DNA of 64,000 bases from Phlebopus portentosus (Eukaryota > Basidiomycota > Agaricomycetes > Boletales > Boletinellaceae): positions 992,001-1,056,000 of the forward strand of contig JAYXKI010000011.1 in NCBI GenBank assembly GCA_037892935.1. The letters run 5' to 3'. Shown here piece by piece: positions 48,874 through 61,028 of this stretch. Position 1 is the stretch's first letter, and every line of letters begins with the position of its first letter. The notes beneath the pieces are model-generated. The model ran no database searches. It worked only from the letters and a program-made list of their open reading frames with translations, and was not told where the DNA came from. A program made the position numbers and the translations under genes.

Positions 48874-49883
48874 ATGTACGGTGCTTTGCGAATAGCCCTT
48901 CGCCAGGCGCGTCCAGCTCGTCCTCTCCTCCAGTTGAATCAACGTCTAATCCCGATTGGAACATGTCTACTTACATCGACACGTTATTATGCGTCTAAGG
49001 CGAAGGGTGGTAAGGGAAAGGAGAAGGATAAGAAAGCGAAAGACAAGGCGGAGAAGTCCGCAAAAACCAATAATTCGGAAAGAGACAAGTCTTGGGGTGG
49101 TCACAGTACGAGTACAGATGGACTTGTCCCTGGGTCTCAACAGGTGTTATCCGGTGAGGCTCAAGCGGAATATGAACGCGCGGATGGAAAAATGAAAACG
49201 TCCATCGACTGGTTCCGGCGAGAAGTGGCCGCAAAGGAGCTGCAAGGCAGCGGACGTGTCACGCCGGACATTCTGAAACCTGTACGCGTTGCTCTTCCTG
49301 ACATGCCCGAAGGCGAGACGTGCTCGTTGACAGAACTCGCAACAGTCGGCGTCCGGGAGGGCACGACTTTAATCGTAACTGTGTTCGCAGAAGATGTGAG
49401 TAAGCCGAGCTCATTATGGTAGCAGGCAGTTCAGTCTTTGCCAAACTTATCAGACGTTGAAACATGTCGAGAAATCGATATATGCAGCACGAATCCCCCA
49501 TGTCGCTCCACAAAAGGTTGACAACAGGACCTTAAAAATCCCTTTACCAAAGTACATTATCCTCCTTCCGACTCTCGGATTATCTACTGAGCGAACCTTG
49601 CAGACCGACTGTCGACGCACGCGCAGAACTTGTCAAGTCCGCTGCGAAATTGGCCGAAGAAACACGTGTGCAGCTTCGTCGTATCGAACAGGCGAGCGTC
49701 AAGAAGGGAGATTATAAGAAACACTCCTTGGAAGTTGACGAGGCACGTTTAAATACATTTATATTTGTTGCGTTACTTATGTCTGAATTTTTTGTCCGCT
49801 AGTTCCACGAACTCCTACAAAAGTATTTGAGTGAGGTTGACAAGATTCTCGCTGACATGAAGAAAAGCTTGAGCGTTAAATAG
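48874..49883 (+). CDS. RRF1: Mitochondrial ribosome recycling factor
   Basis: Releases mitochondrial ribosomes from mRNA after termination. It starts MYGALRIALRQARPARPLLQ, an Arg-rich mitochondrial presequence, and ends at TAG 49881-49883. After a Lys-rich linker (KGKEKDKKAKDKAEKS) the RRF fold begins with ADGKMKTSIDWFRREVAAKE. It continues PVRVALPDMPEGETCSLTEL and KHVEKSIYAARIPHVAPQKV. A GT...AG intron after KIPLPK leads to PTVDARAELVKSAAKLAEET, RVQLRRIEQASVKKGDYKK and the closing HELLQKYLSEVDKILADMK. Three introns join in frame and all family landmarks are intact, with about 260 residues as expected. Twin CRE sites lie in front of it. Confidence 0.88.
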
Positions 49884-49933
49884 AGCATCTCGTATATAAC
49901 CTGCGAAGAATTGGATTCAGACGTAATCTCAGA

Positions 49934-51098
49934 GGTTATTCTGCGGTATTCCGCCTTTCGTGATCAGCTTCAAAACGCCTCGGGGTCATCCCAATGAATC
50001 TACGAGACCAAATGAAGCTCAGTGTACAAGGTATCAAACTGATCAGGAGAAAGAGAATGCCATGTGGTTTGCACCCGGAACAGAGACGATCTTTGTTGGC
50101 CTTACATGTTCCTGTTAGCCCTCCATTTCTCAAGGTCCTTCTCAAACTCGCAAGCTGCCCAAGGAACTTGCCAGGCGTCCTCTTGACCATAAACGTAATA
50201 AACATCCAGCTGTGGGAGCAACAATTTATTCGCACCGATAAAGACATGCCAAAGAAGAATCCCTCCGAACGCTCATTCGGCACCGTATCGATGAGTGCGG
50301 CCAACCCATTCGCTGGAATAGAGTCGACGGTGGAAGGTCGGTATGGTTGCTCCGGTGGGTGTTGGATAAAAGATTCTGGAGTGAGAAAATTCTGCGGGCT
50401 TGAATATGCTGGATGCTTTTAGTACGACGTTGCCCAGGCTCCGAACGTGATAGGTGCGATTCGCTTCGGATTCTCGGAAACATTGAAAGGATTGTATGTG
50501 TCTGGAGGGCTTGGATAGCCTAGGAATATGAAGGGCGGAGCTGGAAACGGATGAAATTAACGTCACACACCCAGACCTGAATCGTCACTTACCATAAATT
50601 ATCAGGCTTTTCAGATAAGGTTCAAGAGTCTGAGTGACCTGGACCAGCCCATTACGGTCAGGCCTCCCGACGATATTTCATTCACCCGGGTCTTTGCCTG
50701 CGGGACCCTCAATTCGGTGATTACCCAACACAAGAACTTGGCTATCTCTGGTCCCCGCGCGCGGAGGAACTGCGAATGGGTCTCTTCATCATTGCCGGCA
50801 AGTATATTCAGGTCTTCGGAGTTGAGTGAACGTAGTCTCGGCGGTTCAACGCTATCACTCTCGCGTTGTGCTTATGCGCATGAGGCAGGAGGCGAGAAAA
50901 GACAGCTGTGTTCGTCTATTGAGGACATTCATGGCGATCGAGCAAGAGGTTGTGATACTTACGGGCGTGGAAGGTATGTCCATGAACGATAACGAAGGTC
51001 GTATAATCGGACGTCGGTGGAGCACCGGAGTCCAGGTATGCAAGATGTGCCCCGTTGTCGTCGACAGGAGCTGTCTGCCAATGCAATGCATCTATCAT
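49934..51098 (-). pseudogene. Broken fungal alpha/beta-hydrolase
   Basis: Segments in order match a fungal alpha/beta-hydrolase: DDNGAHLAYLDSGAPPTSD, then VIVHGHTFHA (oxyanion region), a GTAAGT intron, then VFSRLLPHAHKHNARVIALN and RRDYVHSTP. The frame then breaks near 50838 (about seven bases missing), and continues EDLNILAGNDEETHSQFLRA. Further on, SSGGLTVMGWSR is present, but the expected nucleophile motif GWSLGN is GWSRSL, and LEPYLKSLIIY then runs out of frame. Remnants such as GYPSPPDTYNPFN, ENPKRIAPITFGAWATSY and ERSEGFFFGMSLSV can still be found. Boundaries are approximate. The enzyme almost certainly does not fold. The lost gene would have been cytosolic or secreted; no signal peptide was found. 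Confidence 0.55.
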
Positions 51099-51967
51099 AA
51101 TGCTAGCGAGTTATAGTTGGTGAAGAGCATCCCCCCTTCTTCTTATATACCAATAACTCAAAGCCTAATCATCCAGGGGGAAGAGGTCTCAAATGGCCCT
51201 CGCTTATACCGATTAAGACTTTATGAAAGGAAGTGGGTGGCCTCCGTGTTTTGGAACCTTGAGACCACTCAAGAGGTATCTGTTACTGTATCCGTCACGT
51301 CATTTTGATACATCTGACTCCAAACGCTGGGAAGTGTCGTGCCCAGATACGTAATAGATATTATGCTTCATGCGGGAGTTCCGGAACTCAGATGCAAACC
51401 TTTGAGGACCATGACCCTCAGAAGAGTCAAAACTTACATTTGCGTATCGGGAAATGACATATCTCGCAACGCGAATTTTCGAATTCTGCTAGCATCGTGA
51501 CCCGGAGCAGCCCTAGGCGAGATAGATCCGCCTTAATAGTTTACTACGAATTGGTGGGTGGTAACAATATTAATGCTTCGTTATTGGTTGCAAAAATCAA
51601 AGGTGCTGTTCTGTTACATAATCTACCATGTTTGGTGGTCCAATTTGTCATGTTATTTTGATCGCAACCGAATTTTGTATCTTGTCCGGAAATCGCACTT
51701 CAAGATACACAACGGCTGAATTACTACTCGTACGACAGATCACAATAACTTTACACTATTCGAAAATCAAGAGTAACAAAAATGAGGGGCGGAATTTTTA
51801 TATGTCCACTTCTTGTACCGCATATGACAGACAACGTGGAATTATTAAGCAAGAAATAACTTACGAGTGAGACTGGGTATAGCACAAATGTATGGCATAG
51901 AGACAAGACAGACGTTAACACGACAGGATATTTGTTCACCCGAGTGTTTGCTCAGAGAACGGGTTTT
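51099..51967. other. AT-rich intergenic stretch
   Basis: No gene or repeat recognised. The frames 51628-51870 (+) and 51751-51939 (-) have no features and are in AT-rich sequence. Confidence 0.4.
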
Positions 51968-53497
51968 CTAAATCTCAAGGGCAGTGCCGAAAACGTAGTC
52001 CCACATCTTACCTGAAAATTATTTGTTAGGGTGATGCTTCACGGACTTGAGATGCTCAAAAAAAAAGTGTACACACTAGTCACACCGAATGCAAGCTCAT
52101 AGTTCTTGTAATGATGAGCCAGGTGATACTTCTTCATCTCGCGCATGTAAGCGGGAAGAGAGGTATGGTGTAGTCTGTGATAAGAACATAGAATTCGGTT
52201 AATTAAATCGAGGCAGATTTTACAAAGGGTACTCACGCGTAGTGCATGCAATCATAAAGAACGTCTGTAGAGAAAAGATGGAGTTAAGCATGGGTGGATG
52301 TCAGTGCATCAAAGTGAAAGCCGTACAGAAGTAGAAAGCGCCAGCGATGATGCCATTCGCGATTGCCACTGGAAAGAGGAAGTACGCGAGCCGGGTGAAG
52401 GGCAAGGACAGCGTCGCGAATAGTATGGGCGGCATCACCAGACGAAGCCTGTCATCAACATGTGTCAGCGAAAGCTTGAAAGTTGGCAGCTAAACGAGAT
52501 ATTAACCTGTCCATGGGAAGATAGTGATGAACTCCATGGAGGAGGAAGTGCACCAAAATTGCCATGGGATGGTCCGGAAGGAGTTCATCAATGTGAAACA
52601 AAAAGCGATGAAGTATGTATTCCAGAATGGTCCAGCAGAAGTTCCCAAGAAGGACGCACACTCCTGCCTTTGCGAATGCCTCGGGTGTGACGCTCGCGAA
52701 GACAGAGGCGGAGTACGGATAAAGCGGTGCATTGACAAAATTTGGGAGGGGACGCGCAAATCCGACGAAGGAGCGCACGAAGAGATTCGTTGCAACTGGA
52801 AGCCAGACGAGCGGTATGGTGAACCATTTTGTGCGCGTGAAGATCTGTGGGACACGAGATGAGCAGAATGCAACACCCGAGTCGGTGAAACTTACCTCAA
52901 GATACCAGGGACCAAAGAGACGGACAGGCTCTGGGAGGTGACGAGGTTGGTGGACTTGCTTGAGGTAGTAGTTCTTACTATAGAAAGAGTCAGAATTATC
53001 GACAAAATAAAGAGGAAAACGTGACGGACCTGAAACTCGCCTCCCAGACTTGACGGATGAGTGGCCTGCGAAGATCGAGGAACTGGTTCTTCTCAAAGTC
53101 CTTGAGCTCATCTGTATTCTCAGCATGATAATTCTCATCCGCAATCCAGTCTACGAAATGCAAAAACCGGCTCAGTCTCGACCTCCAGTAGTCGAAGAAA
53201 ACGCAGAGCCGTACCGTCGCTAACAATAGTCTCCCCTTCATGAAGTTTTCCAATGACAAACTCGTCCAGCATCTCATACGCAGATTCCGAGTGGTCATGG
53301 GTCTCCTTATCTACCATGACATCGCTCACATCTCCACCCGCATGTGCCAGAATGTAGTCCTCTCCTCCGGGGTGGTCAGCAATGAAGCCGGTCACGTCGT
53401 AGACCTTGCCATTGCGCGAGACCCAGCATGAACTTCGAGAGTTGTGTATTGAGACGTCGTCGGCTGTGTAGATGCGAATACGTTTTTTAACGGTCAT
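51968..53497 (-). CDS. SCS7: Fatty-acid 2-hydroxylase / inositolphosphoceramide hydroxylase (Scs7-like)
   Basis: ER di-iron enzyme that 2-hydroxylates the very-long-chain fatty acid of sphingolipids. The start MTVKKRIRIYTADDVSIHN leads to an N-terminal cytochrome b5 domain with the haem motif HPGG (ADHPGGEDYILAHAGG). Spliced exons follow: DWIADENYHAENTDELKDF, KNYYLKQVHQPRHLPEPVRL with FGPWYLE, then the hydrophobic FTRTKWFTIPLVWLPVATN. The histidine-rich motifs of the catalytic part are EYILHRFLFH, LLHGVHHYLPMDR, YDCMHYALHHTS and KYHLAHHYKNYELAFG, ending MWDYVFGTALEI (stop at 51968-51970). Eight or so introns join in frame, so the gene appears intact. Together with DES1 at 33668 it marks two sphingolipid-modifying enzymes in this window. 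Confidence 0.92.
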
Positions 53498-53918
53498 GGT
53501 TGCAGCTGAAGGAAAGGAAAGAAAACGACGAAAAAGTTCTGAGCTGGGATTTTTAGTTTTTTTTTTCCTCCGGCTAGGTAGGAGATGAAAAGGGCGAGAC
53601 GAGAGAGTGGTGAGACTCATTCAAAGTCCGGCTGATCCCGAGCCGATTCGCGCACGCGCATTGCATACACACGATTACATATTCGTAATTCAATCATTGT
53701 CATTCATTCTGTGGTGCAACTCTTTTTCAAATGCACAGAAATTAATAGGGCAGACTAAAAATCAGTCCTTATTGCTTCAAGAAATTGTAAAGTATACAGC
53801 GACAGCATATAACCACCAAATGTTGCACGATTAATATTATTATACTTTTTGTAAATACGTCGAGTGCGAGGAGCGAAAAATTTTCGCGTTGCGGACTCGG
53901 ACGAAAAAACGCATCTCT
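53498..53918. other. Short intergenic region after FA2H start
   Basis: Holds the promoter of the hydroxylase on the minus strand and the 3' flank of the next gene. An 11-base T run is at about 53559-53569. No other feature is seen. Confidence 0.4.
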
Positions 53919-56501
53919 CTATAACGCTCGAAACGCGTTCTTGCTTCCACTTCGAATATTGCTGCGTCGGTGCCTTCTCCCATGTCTCTCATTTTCCGGA
54001 AGCTCCCGTTTTCCTTCTTGATCCTCATTTCCCCCACGTTCCAAGCTCGCACCGAAAGTTTCGACTCGACGTTTCCCTTTATCTTTTTTGGACTTTCCGC
54101 GTCCACCAGGAACAAGCAGATCATCCGCGTCTTGCGGACCCGAAGACTCTCGTGGGACCCAGGAGATCTCCATCTCGCTTCTGCCTGTCGCAGCTTCATT
54201 TGCGGAAGATCGCCATTTCGTTTTGAGGGATGAAGGTGCGCCTTGACGGCGTTGCCCAAACGTTGCGTCCTTGTCAAGCGTTGAAGGACGAACTTTGCCT
54301 TGTCGACCTTCTACCTGTGGTGCTGCGGCCACCATTCGAAGTTGCTTCGAAGGTCGGCGAGAGGCAGCGGGGAATATGGATGTCGACTTCTCCTTCTCCT
54401 TAGAAGTAATAGAACGAGCGCGGGGATTGAACTGGTCCAAGTCCCCTGCATCACTGCTATCCTCCTCCTCGGATACACCTTCTTCAATGACGCTGCTTGA
54501 ACTGCCCTCAAGAGAGCTTGACGCGCGGTCGCTCTCTTCTCCCTCTTCTTCGACAGCCGTCTTTGGCTTTCTCTTTTGGGATGCGAGCGAAGGGTTGAGG
54601 AGCCCAAATTCCCTGCTCTGCTCATCAATCTCGAACTCAGGATTCTCGAAGAGTGCAGAGAAACGCGGGTCATTGAGTAAGTTAGCCTTTTTAGGTTTCT
54701 TGTCTCCCTTATCCTCCATTTCAACATCGCTTTGTTCTTCTTGACTGTTCTCTTCGTTGTCCTCATCCGCGTCCTGCTTCCTTTTCTCCCTCTCCCTCTT
54801 CTTCTCTTCGTGCCTCTTAGCACGCTCTTGCTCCTTTTCGATGCGCTGTGCTAGCACCTTGTTGACCTTAGGCGCCTGCGCATGTTTTCGGGCACGGATC
54901 CGGCTCTCAGCCATTTTCTCGAGCTTCTCTTGCACACGATGCGCACGGTGCTCCTCGTATAAGAATGGGTTTGAGATCGACCGCGCGGCGTCATACAGAC
55001 GTAAGGAGAGGAAATAGCCGTGCATGTATGGTTTGAGGGCTGGCGTTCCGACGAGGTGATCCAAGCCCAATCTTCAGAGTAAAAACCTCAGTAAACCGAT
55101 GTAAATATGAGATAGCGAACAAGGCATACTTTTCAAGCTCGTCACGCTCGACGAACTTAAAGTCTTCGTATACATTCCGTACTGTCTGGTCTTCCATCTC
55201 TTCCGTGACGTTGTCTAGGAAGCTGCACCACCGCGGAGCGGGACCAAGTTGCGGAATGTAGTAACTTGTCATTTGAATCCCCTCGTTTGCTAGCATAAGC
55301 AGCCCACTGCCCGGAAGATGATGGACATGGTTGATGTCATAAGCAGGTGTGATTGAGGCGAAATTTCCTTCCGGCTGAATTGCAGTGAGCAAAAGCTCGT
55401 ATAAGTGAAGAAAAATAAAGAACGTACATTATTTCTATCCCATATCTTGATGACTTTCTTGTCAGCGCTGAGTACCAAGCCATCTCCAGCCATCCTACTC
55501 CCGCCTTCGATCCAGCAGACGTTTTTGACCGGAAGCCCGTATCCCAGGTCTTTCACAGCAAAATGACGAGGCGAACGAATGTCATACAGAAATGTATGCC
55601 CTGAGGATGTTCCAACGGCATACGACAAGCCGTCCGACCTCGAGGCAACAGCAGTAACCGATAACCCTCTGCTCGAGCTTTCGTCATCAACGCCAGGTAG
55701 GTACGGCGCAATCGACCCATTGACAGTCACTTGGTTAAAAGGTAGTCTCAGCATGCCTACGCGTGACCGAGATCTCGGGTCCCAAAACTCAACAGAGCCG
55801 TTCCCTTCCACTCCAAATGCAAATAGCTGATGGGCAGGGTTGATGTCGATGGCATTCACGCCAGACACTCCTTCGTCTCCATCCCCTTCTAGAACCAGTG
55901 GATTCAAGAAACGCCCTTGATCGAGGTTGAGTCGATAGACTTCTCGACTCGACGCGCCGATGAGTGCGTCGCATGAGGGGAAGTGATAGTTGATTGTTCG
56001 ACCGAACCGTGGTATTCGCGTTCGGTAGTGGAACCCTCCTTGTGTATGGAGCTCGACAGAGCGATCGGCCTGAAGATGGAGCATCTTCGTCCAATCATCT
56101 GAGAGTATCTAGCATAACAAGTACCTTCCCTTCAGTATCATCCAATTCCCACGAGGCGACGAACACTCACTTACTATAAAGTCAACGTTCTCCGCATCCG
56201 TATGCCTCTCAAACTTCAACGTCAACTGGTCCAGATCGTAACACCGCATCTGGGGCTTATACACTCCTGTCGCGACCGCATGGTGGCCATCACTCGTCGT
56301 CTTAATTTTATTGCTCGCCTCGGGGAACTGAAACTCCTGGATGAGGTCGATTGTACCCTCGAAGTGCTCTTTTATTGCGCGTTTCCCCTTCTTTGCAACT
56401 CGCTTTCGGGTGAGCCAGTCTGGGAGGGAGGACGAAGATCTGGAGACTGCACCGTTGACTGTGTAGACTTTGACGTTGCTGGTGTCGTTGAGTGCGACCA
56501 T
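53919..56501 (-). CDS. ENP2: Enp2/NOL10 ribosome-biogenesis WD-repeat protein
   Basis: Nucleolar WD-repeat protein needed for 18S rRNA maturation in the small-subunit processome. It starts MVALNDTSNVKVYTVNG at 56501, then LPDWLTRKRVAKKGKRAIKE and LIQEFQFPEASNKIKTTSDG. A clear intron (GTAAGT...GCTAG) after ENVDFI joins to ILSDDWTKMLHLQADRSVEL and HTQGGFHYRTRIPRFGRTIN, the family core. Repeats continue through NAIDINPAHQLFAFGVEGNG and DLGYGLPVKNVCWIEGGSRM to PEGNFASITPAYDINHVHH, PAPRWCSFLDNVTEEMEDQ and LGLDHLVGTPALKPYMHGYF. A long Lys/Glu-rich tail (KRHEEKKREREKRKQDADED) then ends RRSNIRSGSKNAFRAL, which mirrors the conserved NOL10 tail. About 720 residues, intact. Confidence 0.9.
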
Positions 56502-58419
56502 TTGGCCTGAGTTGACCTTACGGACTCTGCGTATGGGAGATGGGGGCTCCTTCTCAAAAATTTGCCGAACATGGAAGTCATTACGTCACGTGTATTTCAA
56601 ACAACCTCCAACAACCCTTGAGCATCCACTGTTTGCATTGATAATTTTGTATCCCGTTTCTTTATTCGCTTGGTTCTCAGGTCGATTCATTTCTCTCTTT
56701 ATTTCAGATCCGTGCTTAACTTCTCTCCTTCTTGATGTCTTGACCGCAGTTGTGAGTGCCGTTCGCCGATTCCGACTCGGAACATTTCTTTCGGCACCTT
56801 CAATCCTTACTTGTTGTCTTTAGGCTCGCCGCCCAACACCGAGCGCCTCCGAGTCATCTTTCGGCGAGATATTTGGTAAACCCGCGGTGTCCTGCCCGAT
56901 GAATACTGTTGCAAGATCGGTTCTTGTTCGCCGTAGCATCGCGTTCAGCCACTATCAATTAGTGTGTCTGTGCGGCACTTCGGAATGACACACAACTGCT
57001 CTAACCTGACGAAAGGGTTAGACTCTGTCCATGTGAACTTCCGAATGCAAAATGCATAGAACACGTTCCTGAAGAGAAGTATGCTAGATCTTTGTCTACT
57101 ATGGTTCATCGACTGAACAATGATGGCCACAGACAGAATGGAACCCCTGTGGACCTCGAGATTCTTGACGAACGCTTTACAATGATCTTAACCGGCAGTG
57201 AGGACAATATCAGACCGAAATAATCGATTCCTCAGCTCGCTGACCAGCTCCCGACTGCTCCGTTGTCTTCTTGCCGTTGTGCCGACGAGCAAACTTGCAG
57301 CCGCTGGCCAACGTTGGAGTGTTCCGGTCGGTCCCTTCCGTCAACCGCTAACGGCGCGCTCTCCGAATGAGAGATCAGGCATCAGTATGCAGGCAGATGG
57401 GCTTAAGCTCAAACACTGCTATTTCTGCTGACAATATCACCGAGCACGTCAGGCCGATGGCACACAACTGACATCCTCCCAACATTTTTGTGGATGTTGG
57501 AACATTTGGCAGACGATCTTTGTACGAGCTTCACCCGGATTTGAATGAAAATATGCCCCTGTTGGACAACTTGCAGTTCGGTTTAGCCGGACAGATCCAT
57601 CGTTACTGTTGGCTATATTCCGAGTTTATCAGTAAAATATCCGTCGCTTTGTGAGTCGTCTTGTACTGCTATTCAGTATCAGATGACCGAGCGCTAATAT
57701 ATGCTATTTATAACATCACAAAGTGGTTCATCGCGATGAAGCGAACTGAATATTGCTACTCGGGGTCATATAATGACCTCGTCAAAGTGTACGAGCACGG
57801 AGCGCCCAAATGGAACATCGTACATGTGCCTAAGGAATTCGTAATGATCTATAATTAGCGAGGCAGAAAATACTTTTGCATCGTGATCGGAATGCACAAC
57901 ATCGGACGGTCCATTTTTTTTCGTACCGTCTCCGATCTTTTTGCTCTGGATAAAGTCGTCATCTTGCTTTTGGATCGACAGATCCGGCATTCGACGGGGA
58001 CCATGTCTTTTCTATCTATCCTCAGAGGTGGTCGAGGGCAGGTGATCTCATACGTCCCTCATGTGAACGGACCAAACTTGCCTGACCTCGGGAGCAGAAT
58101 ACGAATAGATCACTTCCGTTCCCTCGCCGTTGAGAACGTTTATCCGGATGATGAAATCGCCGATTATTTCTTTGTCATCTCTTCGGGCCTTCGTACTGGT
58201 CATTGGCCGACAGTGGCTGCTTCTGCGAGATACAAGCAATGATTTGATGTTTTGTTGTGGAATTGGACGCCTGTTGGCTGCGAATACCAAAGACGGCATG
58301 GTTATGTGGTACTTCGTACCGGTCTACTAGTTTGATGTACAGGGAGAAAGATATATAAGACGCCAGAAATCTCCTAGTTCAGCATCGATCGGATACGACA
58401 GGCAATCCTGCTCTTCGAC
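56502..58419. other. Gene-poor stretch with decayed fragments
   Basis: No intact gene. Frames at 57661-57858 (ending GAPKWNIVHVPKEFVMIYN) and 57883-58242 (plus strand) are Leu- and Asp-rich and could be remnants of a lost protein, but no family is recognisable. The last part is the oxalate decarboxylase promoter. Confidence 0.35.
58352..58358 (+). promoter_or_regulatory. TATA box of the oxalate decarboxylase gene
   Basis: TATATAA lies 62-68 bases before the ATG at 58420, a usual distance for a fungal core promoter. Confidence 0.55.
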
Positions 58420-60634
58420 ATGTTCAAGAGCAAACTTCTATACCTTCTTGCACTCGTCACTGCAGCGGCAAGTGCGCCTGCTGGAAGCAGCCCAAGTTTG
58501 TCTATATCCGATACAACTAGCGTGACCTCTTTTGCTGCATCGGCGACGGAGAGTAGTTCCAGCTCGCAGAAGGCCAGCTCTGTCTCGTCGGCTCCGAATG
58601 AGTCGCAGACTGTTCCGCCTGCTAGTGATGACCCCAACTTCCCGCTGTGGTCGCAAGACACGCAGGAGAATGTCGAGCCCATTAGAAATGGGACGGGTGC
58701 TACCCAAATCGTCCCAGACGACATCGAGTTGGACAGACAAAATCCCGACCTGTTCGCGCCTCCTTCCTCGGATGAAGGCACTATGTAGGTCTTTTTGGTC
58801 ACGTCATGTTGCAGGCAAGTTAACTCTTAACAACGCTTTAGCCCGAACGCGAAGTGGCCCTTCGCATTGAGTCACAATCGCCTTCAGACAGGTGGTTGGG
58901 CAAGGCAACAGAATCGTACGTGTTGAAAATCCCTACATCTTGTCGTTTTCACATCAAAATCGCCGTCAGAGGATGTGATGCCTATCGCGACAACAATGTA
59001 ATGTTTTCCTGATATTTTAAAAGTCATGTTCTTACGGTCTTTGATCTACTTGTATAGGGCTGGCGTTCAAATGCGCCTCGAAGCCGGAGCGATACGGTAT
59101 GCTTTTCTTTCTTGTAACCAGGCCTACCGCAGTTCTGATGACATTTAGTGAGCTGCATTGGCATACTGTTGCAGAGGTAGTTTTTCTCTTCGCCTTTGCT
59201 GCAAGAAATTACTGAGCGTCCTCATTACGTAGTGGGCTTACGTTTTGAAGGTGACTATTTACGGCTGCTACTTGATATATGTTGGCTGAGGAGCTTCTCA
59301 GGGAAGTACGGCAATCTCTGCTGTGGACACGGATGGGCGGAACTACTATGCCGTCGTAGTAAGAGTCTCTTGGCCTATCACATAGTGCAGCCTCACTTAA
59401 TCTCTCTAGAACGAAGGTGACCTCTGGTACTTCCCTCCGGGAATCCCTCATTCTCTTCAAGGAACGGACGGCGATCCCGATGGGACCGAATTCCTTCTCG
59501 TAAGTCGACTCAAGCAACTGAACAAGAATAACTTGAATACATATTTCTCCTCCCTAGGTATTTGACTCAGGGGACTTCAACGAAGATGCAACGTTCTTGT
59601 TAACGGACTGGACGGCACACATACCAAAGGAGGTTCTTGCGAAAGACTTCCAAACGAATATCGCTGCCTTCGACCATATCCCGTCGGAACAGCTGTATAT
59701 CTTCCCGTCAGGTAGCACGATTTATTCTCTCTCTCATGAGTTATGACGCTAACGCATAGCGATTCAGAACCTCCGGCAAAGAACGAAACAGCTCCGTCAG
59801 ATCCGAATGGTGCAGTTCCGTTGCCATTCTCGTACGCGCTCTCCCAGGCTCCTGCTACGCCTTTGGCCGGTGGCTCTATAAAATATTTGACCCAAGTGTC
59901 TTCGCCGTCGCTACTTCGATTGTTGGAGCGCTGGTTACAGTCGAACCCGGAGGAATGCGGTATGATTTTTCTAGCACTGAGTATAAACTTCATGTCTGAT
60001 AAACATTTGATTATGAATAGCGAGCTTCACGTGAGTGAAAACTAGGAGATAATCTCCAATATTCTGACGAGATCCTTAGTGGCACCCAACCGAGCCCGAG
60101 TGGAGTTATTTCATGTGAGCACACTCAATTCTGATTACTGTTCCTCCCACTGACTGTTTCTCGATATAGCTCTGGCGAAGCCCGGATGACTCTATTTGCA
60201 TCGTCAGCGACGGCTAATACCTTCGACTATCGTGTACGCCGCCGAGATTCCATCTTTCTGAAAATTGCTAATTGCTAATTGCTGCTCGTATAGTCCGGTG
60301 ATATTGGTACGTTCTGATCCTTGTATATGCCCGTATGAAGACTAGAAGAATTTCTAGGCTACGTTCCTCCCTCTTACGGACATTATATCGAGAATACTGG
60401 AAATACGACGCTTACTTATCTTGAACTTTTCGCATCAGGTCAGTAACTTGAACTCATACTAAGGCTTACAGAACCCGCCTTACCATGTCAACTTCAGATC
60501 GCGTCGAAGACATCAGCTTACAGCAATGGCTTGCGCTCACGCCGCCAGAACTGGTGAAGGCCCATCTCGATCTAAGCGACGAGACAATTGCGCATCTCAA
60601 CAAGACCAAGCAATTTGTCGTTGGTCCGAACTGA
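58420..60634 (+). CDS. Oxalate decarboxylase (bicupin), one apparent indel in the second cupin
   Basis: Secreted Mn-dependent enzyme splitting oxalate to formate and CO2, common in wood-decaying fungi. MFKSKLLYLLALVTAAASA is a signal peptide, followed by a Ser-rich spacer, then WSQDTQENVEPIRNGTGATQ and PNAKWPFALSHNRLQTGGW. Cupin 1 has RELHWHTVAEWAYVLKGSTA, VDTDGRNYYAVV and GDLWYFPPGIPHSLQGTDGD. Cupin 2 has ELHWHPTEPEWSYF, GEARMTLFASSATANTFDYR, SGDIGYVPPSYGHYIENTGN and the end LTPPELVKAHLDLSDETIAH. About 15 introns, nearly all canonical, join in frame. One break remains: after GGSIK the frame must move by one base at the four-A run 59880-59883 to read IFDPSVFAVAT and VTVEPGGMR. A five-A run restores it. 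Both metal sites are intact, so a sequence error is likely. Confidence 0.88.
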
Positions 60635-61028
60635 AAGGAAGGATGTGGAAGGGGGTGGATATTTTCAATGGACTAATTACTCTGATTATTATGACCGGCC
60701 GAGGTGTCTTGCGATAGGAATTATGCTATAATACGGTGTTCATAGAAAGATCGAAAAGTCGCCCCATCAGAGTGTCTGCGGTGATTTATCTGATTGGATG
60801 TCTATGTTACGGTATTTTTGTATTGTATTTATTCTGTTTTGTCTGAGTGACGAAGGTCACAGAACCACGTGATTGATAACACACTGGTTTTGGACATGTA
60901 TCGTTGTTTGCTTTTTCCATGAACCCTCAAGCTCGGGGGATATACACTCAAGTTCAGTCCATCATCAAGGCTACGACAATGGGTACGTCCATTGCGCAGT
61001 ACACAAAAAAAAAAAAACGATTGCACTT
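60635..61028. other. Intergenic region with 12-base A run
   Basis: No gene recognised; a 12-base A run lies at 61006-61017. An upstream ATG at 60919 in another frame (MNPQARGIYTQVQ) might be a first exon of the next gene with a GTACGT donor at 60981-60986, but this is unsupported. Confidence 0.35.

Noticed and set aside
57661..58242. Two frames upstream of the oxalate decarboxylase
   Set aside because: No repeats or domains are recognisable; considered remnants at most.
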